Positions 5,826 to 9,629 of a stretch of 9,629 nt of DNA are shown one piece after another. Numbering within the stretch: position 1 is the first letter of the stretch; each line of letters starts with the position of its first letter. Both the position numbers and the translations under genes were made by a program. Source of the DNA: Candidatus Omnitrophota bacterium (GTDB taxonomy: Bacteria; Omnitrophota; Koll11; JAHIPI01); assembly GCA_028718265.1 (NCBI GenBank), contig JAQUMG010000059.1, positions 1 to 9,629 on the forward strand, in the 5' to 3' direction. A model generated the notes under the pieces. It had not been told where the DNA came from, did not search any database, and saw only the letters and a program-made list of their open reading frames with translations.

Positions 5826-8168
5826 ATGTTAAAAACTAATAATACAACCAAAGATATAAAAACAGACACGGTTCCGCTATTGCCATTACGGGATATCGTC
5901 GTATTTCCGGATATGGTAGTGCCGCTTTTAGTGGGAAGGGCACGTTCTATAAAAGCCCTGGACGAAACAATGTCTACCGATAAACTTGTTTTTCTCGCCA
6001 CGCAGAAAGATCTCCACGTAGATGACCCGATGGAAGAAGAAATCTATAAAATTGGTACCGTCGCGGAGGTACTCCAGCATCTTAAACTGCCGGATGGTTC
6101 GGTGAAATTACTGGTTGAAGGAAAATTCAGGGCCAGGCTCAAGAAGTTTGTCGTGAACAAAGATTTCTACAGAGTCCAGATTGAGAGCATAGAAGTAGAT
6201 TGCAAAAAGAATATAGAGATAGAAGCGCTGATGCGCTCGCTTAAAACCCAGTTCGAAGAGTATATAAAATTAAACCCCAAACTATCGAGCGAACTTCTTT
6301 CTACGGTTTTAATAGTCGAAGACCCCGTGAAATTGGCCAATATAGTATCATCCAATCTGACGCTCAAAATCCAGGACAAGCAAAACCTCCTTGAGATAAT
6401 AAATCCGAAAGAGCGGCTGGAGGCGATAGCGAAGATAATAAACGCCGAAATCGAGATATTAAAAGTCGAAAAAAAGATAATGTCGAACATCAAACGGCAG
6501 ATCGAGAAATCTCAGCGTGACTATTTTCTGAATGAGCAACTCAAGGCCATCGAAAAAGAGTTGGGCGGCAGAGACGGGTTGAAAACGGAGATAGGCGATT
6601 TCAGGGAGAAGATCGCCAAGGCCGGCCTCAGCCAGGAGGCGGCGGAGATTGCGGAGAGAGAGCTGGACAAACTGTCAAAGATGCCTTCGCTTTCGCCCGA
6701 AGCGACGGTTGCCAGGAATTATATTGATTGGCTGGTTAATTTGCCGTGGTCGGTAAAGACAAAAGATAATCTCGATATAGCTAATGCCGAGAAGATACTT
6801 AATGAAGACCATTACGGGCTGGAAAAGCCGAAGGAAAGGATACTTGAATATCTCGCCGTCAGAAAATTATTGAGCTCGCCTAAAGGCCAGATATTATGTT
6901 TAGCAGGCCCGCCGGGAGTCGGAAAAACATCATTGGCGCGGTCTGTTGCACGGGCGCTGGGCAGGAAGTTTATCAGAGTATCCTTAGGCGGAGTAAGAGA
7001 TGAAGCTGAAATACGCGGGCACAGGCGTACTTATATCGGTGCGCTGCCCGGCAGAATAATACAATCAATGCGTAAGGCCGGTTCAAAGAATCCGGTATTT
7101 CTGCTTGATGAGATAGATAAGATGTCCATGGATTTTCGCGGTGATCCTACAAGCGCACTTCTTGAGGTACTCGATGCCGAGGAGAACAAGACTTTCAGCG
7201 ATCACTATCTTGAAGTGAGTTTTGATCTATCGGAGGTAATGTTCATAACGACGTGTAATATTCAGTATAATATTCCGCTGCCGCTGCAGGACAGGATGGA
7301 GATCATAAAAATTGCGGGCTATACCGAATACGAAAAATTTAGTATAGCCAGACTCCATCTTTTTTCAAAACAAATAAAAGCTCACGGTTTGAGCGAATCA
7401 AATCTTAAGATCAACGATAAGGCATTATTTGATATTATAGGGCGATATACCAGGGAAGCCGGCGTGAGAGAACTTGAGAGGCGCATCGCCGAAATATGCC
7501 GCAAGGTCGCCAAAGAAGTAGTGGAAAACAACAAAGATATAAGCATAGAAATCACACGAAAAAATATACACAAATATTTAGGCCCGCCTAAGTATCTGGA
7601 CAGCGAAGCGAATAAACACGACGAAGTGGGCGTAGCAACGGGGCTTGCATGGACGGAAGTAGGCGGTGATATAATGAATATAGAAACATCTTTAATGAAG
7701 GGTAAGGGGAACCTTATCCTGACGGGCAAGCTCGGCGAGGTAATGCAGGAGTCGGCAAAGGCCTCATTGACGTACATAAGATCGCGAAGCAAGGAACTCG
7801 GTATTAAGAACGGAAAAAGCCTGAACAACCTTGACATACATATACACGTCCCCGAAGGAGCCATACCTAAGGATGGACCGTCGGCAGGTATAACTATGGC
7901 TACGGCACTGGTTTCAAGTTTTACGAAGAGAGCCGTGAAACGCGGCATAGCGATGACGGGTGAAATAACTCTAAGAGGCAAGGTTCTTCCCGTCGGCGGC
8001 ATAAAGGCGAAATTTTTAGCCGCACACCGCGCCGGCATAAAAAGTATTATATACCCCAAAGAGAACAAAAAGGATATAGCAGATATCCCTAAGAATATAG
8101 TAAGAAAACTGAAACTCATCCCGGTTGAAAATATGGATGAGGTGCTTAAAGTAGCGTTGAAACATTAA
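5826..8168 (+). CDS. lon: ATP-dependent protease Lon (LonA type)
   Basis: The 780-residue protein is full length for bacterial LonA. The N-terminal substrate domain (about 15-215) opens with TVPLLPLRDIVVFPDMVVPL, and a coiled linker follows (about 215-300, with QRDYFLNEQLKAIEKELG). The AAA+ domain has Walker A GPPGVGKT (361-368), Walker B VFLLDEID (424-431), sensor-1 N478 and arginine finger R490. The peptidase domain ends the protein, with catalytic S686 in PKDGPSAG and K729. The usual GGxKEK motif reads GGIKAK here, so the Glu between the two lysines is Ala728. Lon degrades misfolded and short-lived regulators in the cytoplasm. The ATG at 5826 lacks a ribosome site: the nearest GGAG is at 5800-5803, 22 bases away. 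The next Met (M30) would cut into the conserved N-domain, so 5826 is kept. No CIRCE element is seen. Confidence 0.97.
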   Translation: MLKTNNTTKDIKTDTVPLLPLRDIVVFPDMVVPLLVGRARSIKALDETMSTDKLVFLATQKDLHVDDPMEEEIYKIGTVAEVLQHLKLPDGSVKLLVEGKFRARLKKFVVNKDFYRVQIESIEVDCKKNIEIEALMRSLKTQFEEYIKLNPKLSSELLSTVLIVEDPVKLANIVSSNLTLKIQDKQNLLEIINPKERLEAIAKIINAEIEILKVEKKIMSNIKRQIEKSQRDYFLNEQLKAIEKELGGRDGLKTEIGDFREKIAKAGLSQEAAEIAERELDKLSKMPSLSPEATVARNYIDWLVNLPWSVKTKDNLDIANAEKILNEDHYGLEKPKERILEYLAVRKLLSSPKGQILCLAGPPGVGKTSLARSVARALGRKFIRVSLGGVRDEAEIRGHRRTYIGALPGRIIQSMRKAGSKNPVFLLDEIDKMSMDFRGDPTSALLEVLDAEENKTFSDHYLEVSFDLSEVMFITTCNIQYNIPLPLQDRMEIIKIAGYTEYEKFSIARLHLFSKQIKAHGLSESNLKINDKALFDIIGRYTREAGVRELERRIAEICRKVAKEVVENNKDISIEITRKNIHKYLGPPKYLDSEANKHDEVGVATGLAWTEVGGDIMNIETSLMKGKGNLILTGKLGEVMQESAKASLTYIRSRSKELGIKNGKSLNNLDIHIHVPEGAIPKDGPSAGITMATALVSSFTKRAVKRGIAMTGEITLRGKVLPVGGIKAKFLAAHRAGIKSIIYPKENKKDIADIPKNIVRKLKLIPVENMDEVLKVALKH

Positions 8169-8184
8169 ACAAGGCTTTAATGTT
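8161..8184 (+). other. AT-rich hairpin spanning the lon stop codon
   Basis: AACATTAAA (8161-8169) and TTTAATGTT (8176-8184) are perfect inverted repeats around the 6-base loop CAAGGC. The left arm contains the lon stop codon TAA (8166-8168). The 9-bp stem has only two G-C pairs and is not followed by a U-run, so it is a poor intrinsic terminator. It may protect or pace the 3' end of the lon message, or be chance in AT-rich DNA. Confidence 0.45.
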
Positions 8185-8208
8185 GCTTAGCGCAGGAGCC
8201 GGTATAAT
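8183..8208 (+). promoter_or_regulatory. Possible promoter for the aminotransferase-serA pair
   Basis: A perfect -10 hexamer TATAAT lies at 8203-8208. The best upstream match to a -35 is TTGCTT (8183-8188), but the spacer is only 14 bases, shorter than the normal 16-18. A transcript start near 8215 would leave a leader of about 42 bases. CGGTA (8200-8204) and TACCG (8213-8217) form a short inverted repeat overlapping the -10, which could be an operator or chance. The 88-bp gap, the longest between genes here, also argues for a new transcription unit. Confidence 0.4.
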
Positions 8209-8244
8209 TATTTACCGCCACCTATCCGCTAGACGCTAAAAAAC

Positions 8245-8250
8245 GGAGGA
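8245..8250 (+). promoter_or_regulatory. Strong ribosome binding site of the aminotransferase
   Basis: GGAGGA, within ACGGAGGAG, lies 6 bases before the ATG at 8257. It is the closest match to the anti-Shine-Dalgarno consensus in the window and fixes the start, in contrast to the weak sites of lpxL and lon. Confidence 0.75.
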
Positions 8251-8256
8251 GTAGCG

Positions 8257-9387
8257 ATGAAGAAAACGTATGTAATGGCTCCGGGGCCGACAATGGTGCC
8301 GGAGGAAGTGCTGCTTGAAATGGCAAAACCAATGATTCATCACAGGACGTCGCAGTATAAGGAGATATTCAAGAAAGCGAACGAAGGGCTTAAATATATC
8401 CTTAAGACGACGAATGATGTATTCACATTGTCTTCAAGCGGTACGGGTGCTATGGAAACAGCCGTTGTAAATCTGCTCTCAAAGGACGATACCGCAATTG
8501 TCATAAGGGGCGGTAAATTCGGCGAAAGATTCGGCGAAATATGCGGAGCATACGGCGTTAAAGTAATACCGGTAGATGTTACGTGGGGTATGCCGGTAGA
8601 TGTAGAAGTGATAAAGAAAAAGCTGAATGAAAACAAAAACGTGAAGGTGGTATTTGCGACTCTTGCAGAAACTTCCACCGGAACGAAGAATGATATAGAA
8701 GCACTTGGCAAGCTCGTGGCGGGTACAAATGCCGTATTAGTCGTAGATGCCGTAAGCGGTCTTTGCGCAGACGCCATGGAAACCGATGCCTGGCATGTTG
8801 ACGTTGTCTGCTCCGGCTCGCAAAAAGGGCTGATGCTGCCTCCGGGTCTGGCCTTTATAAGCATGAGCAAAAAAGCAATGGACATGGTTTCGAAATCGAA
8901 TCTACCGAAGTTTTATTTTAGTATCAAAGAATATAAAAAGGCACTTGATAAGGATGACGTGCCGTGGACTCCGGCAGTCAGCCTCGTGAGGGGACTCTGC
9001 AAAGCCGCAGATATTATAAAAGAGGAAGGCATCGATAACGTAATAGCTCGTCATGCCAGACTCGCTAATGCGACCAGAGAGGCCGTGAAGGCGCTTGGGC
9101 TTAAGGTTTACTCTTCAAGCCCCTCAAACGCGGTTACTCCCGTGAATGTTCCTGCGGGAATTGACGGAGAAGCACTGGTAAAGACAATGCGTACCAAATA
9201 CGGTGTTACTATAGCCGGTGGCCAGGCTGAATTAAAAGGAAAAGTGATCAGAGTAGCGCATCTGGGGTACATGGTGGAGTTTGATACGCTGACCGCGATA
9301 GCTGCACTGGAGATGGTGCTTAAAGAGATGGGATATAAATTTAACGTTGGCAGCGGTGTAGCCGCGGCCTTAAAGGCATTGGCGTAA
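8257..9387 (+). CDS. Class V PLP-dependent aminotransferase (alanine/serine-glyoxylate type), likely phosphoserine aminotransferase role
   Basis: The 376-residue enzyme belongs to the alanine-glyoxylate/serine-pyruvate aminotransferase branch of class V (fold type I). It opens with MAPGPTMVPEEVL and the HHRTSQY segment (28-34). The PLP phosphate-binding SSSGTGAMETAV lies at 59-70, ETSTGT at 138-143, and the ring-contacting D164 in VVDAVSGL. The Schiff-base lysine is K190 in CSGSQKG. R332 in IRVAHLGYM is the expected carboxylate-binding arginine. serA begins 21 bp downstream. In Thermotoga-like and some archaeal lineages this family is thought to replace SerC and aminate 3-phosphohydroxypyruvate, so a serine-pathway role is the best guess. 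The sequence alone cannot exclude alanine-glyoxylate or serine-pyruvate exchange. The C-terminus has a short Gly/Ala-rich tail (GSGVAAALKALA). Confidence 0.9.
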   Translation: MKKTYVMAPGPTMVPEEVLLEMAKPMIHHRTSQYKEIFKKANEGLKYILKTTNDVFTLSSSGTGAMETAVVNLLSKDDTAIVIRGGKFGERFGEICGAYGVKVIPVDVTWGMPVDVEVIKKKLNENKNVKVVFATLAETSTGTKNDIEALGKLVAGTNAVLVVDAVSGLCADAMETDAWHVDVVCSGSQKGLMLPPGLAFISMSKKAMDMVSKSNLPKFYFSIKEYKKALDKDDVPWTPAVSLVRGLCKAADIIKEEGIDNVIARHARLANATREAVKALGLKVYSSSPSNAVTPVNVPAGIDGEALVKTMRTKYGVTIAGGQAELKGKVIRVAHLGYMVEFDTLTAIAALEMVLKEMGYKFNVGSGVAAALKALA

Positions 9388-9408
9388 TTAAATACAGGGA
9401 GAACTAAC

Positions 9409-9629
9409 ATGGCCATTACAAAAATACTTATAAGCGATCCGCTTTCGGCAGAAGGCATAAGAATTCTTGAGAAAGAGAAAGAGTTCAAAGTAGACGTAAA
9501 ACAGAAGTTACCTCCGGAGGAGTTAAAAAAGATAATAGGGGAATATAATGCCCTTATAGTCAGAAGCGAAACGAAGGTAACGGCTGATATTATAGCGAGC
9601 GCGGATAATCTGAAAATAATCGGCAGGGC
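9409..9629 (+). CDS. serA: D-3-phosphoglycerate dehydrogenase, N-terminal part (runs off the window)
   Basis: The frame is open from the ATG at 9409 to the window end, giving 73 full codons. The ribosome site AGGGAG (9396-9401) is 7 bases before the ATG. The product begins MAITKILISDPLSAEGIRIL and continues through ALIVRSETKVTADIIASADNLKIIGR, the N-terminal substrate-domain pattern of SerA-type 2-hydroxyacid dehydrogenases. SerA oxidises 3-phosphoglycerate with NAD+ to 3-phosphohydroxypyruvate, the substrate of the proposed aminotransferase. The NAD-binding Rossmann domain, the catalytic Arg/Glu/His and any ACT or ASB regulatory domain lie beyond the window. A related 2-hydroxyacid dehydrogenase is possible, but the neighbour and this motif favour SerA. 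Confidence 0.88.
   Translation, partial: MAITKILISDPLSAEGIRILEKEKEFKVDVKQKLPPEELKKIIGEYNALIVRSETKVTADIIASADNLKIIGR

Noticed and set aside
7382..8119. 245-codon minus-strand open frame inside lon
   Set aside because: It is entirely antisense to the conserved Lon peptidase domain and its product has no recognisable domain. The same applies to 3078-3755 opposite lptB and 8340-8885 opposite the aminotransferase.

Overview
The window reads as a compact, single-strand stretch of core genome from a diderm (LPS-making) bacterium. All nine genes that can be supported lie on the + strand. Codon use leans to ATA, TTA and AAA, and every gene has its closest recognisable relatives in bacterial families. 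The mix (a long Glu/Lys-rich TPR/coiled-coil protein, an LptC with an LptA-like tail, tig-clpP-lon without clpX, and a Thermotoga-type aminotransferase next to serA) would fit an uncultivated diderm phylum such as Omnitrophota, or another deep-branching Gram-negative lineage. That placement is inference from gene content and cannot be confirmed here. No mobile element, CRISPR array, tRNA or rRNA was seen.

Layout. (1) Bases 2-1303: the 3' end of a gene for a charged, helical repeat protein with TPR-like ends and an exact 85-bp internal duplication. (2) Bases 1304-1368: a short gap with a good sigma70-type promoter sitting almost on the next start codon. (3) Bases 1369-3918: a lipid A/LPS block, made of an LpxL/HtrB-type acyltransferase, a lipoprotein joining LptC-like and LptA-like regions, and the LptB ATPase. 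These are spaced by 8 bp and then overlap by 20 bp. (4) Bases 3927-8168: a protein quality-control block of trigger factor, ClpP and Lon, starting 8 bp after lptB, so it may be co-transcribed with the LPS genes. (5) Bases 8169-8256: an 88-bp gap with an AT-rich hairpin over the lon stop codon and a perfect TATAAT. (6) Bases 8257-9629: a class V aminotransferase and the start of serA, a likely serine-biosynthesis pair.

How the genes work together. The acyltransferase finishes lipid A, while LptB and the LptC/A protein power and carry LPS out of the inner membrane. Trigger factor folds new chains, and ClpP and Lon degrade failed ones. SerA and the aminotransferase would perform the first two steps from 3-phosphoglycerate to phosphoserine. 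I did not find a clearly new system. The points most worth a second look are the fused LptC-LptA lipoprotein, the trigger factor whose PPIase active site looks altered, the missing clpX, the near-leaderless acyltransferase promoter, and the exact in-frame duplication in the helical protein.
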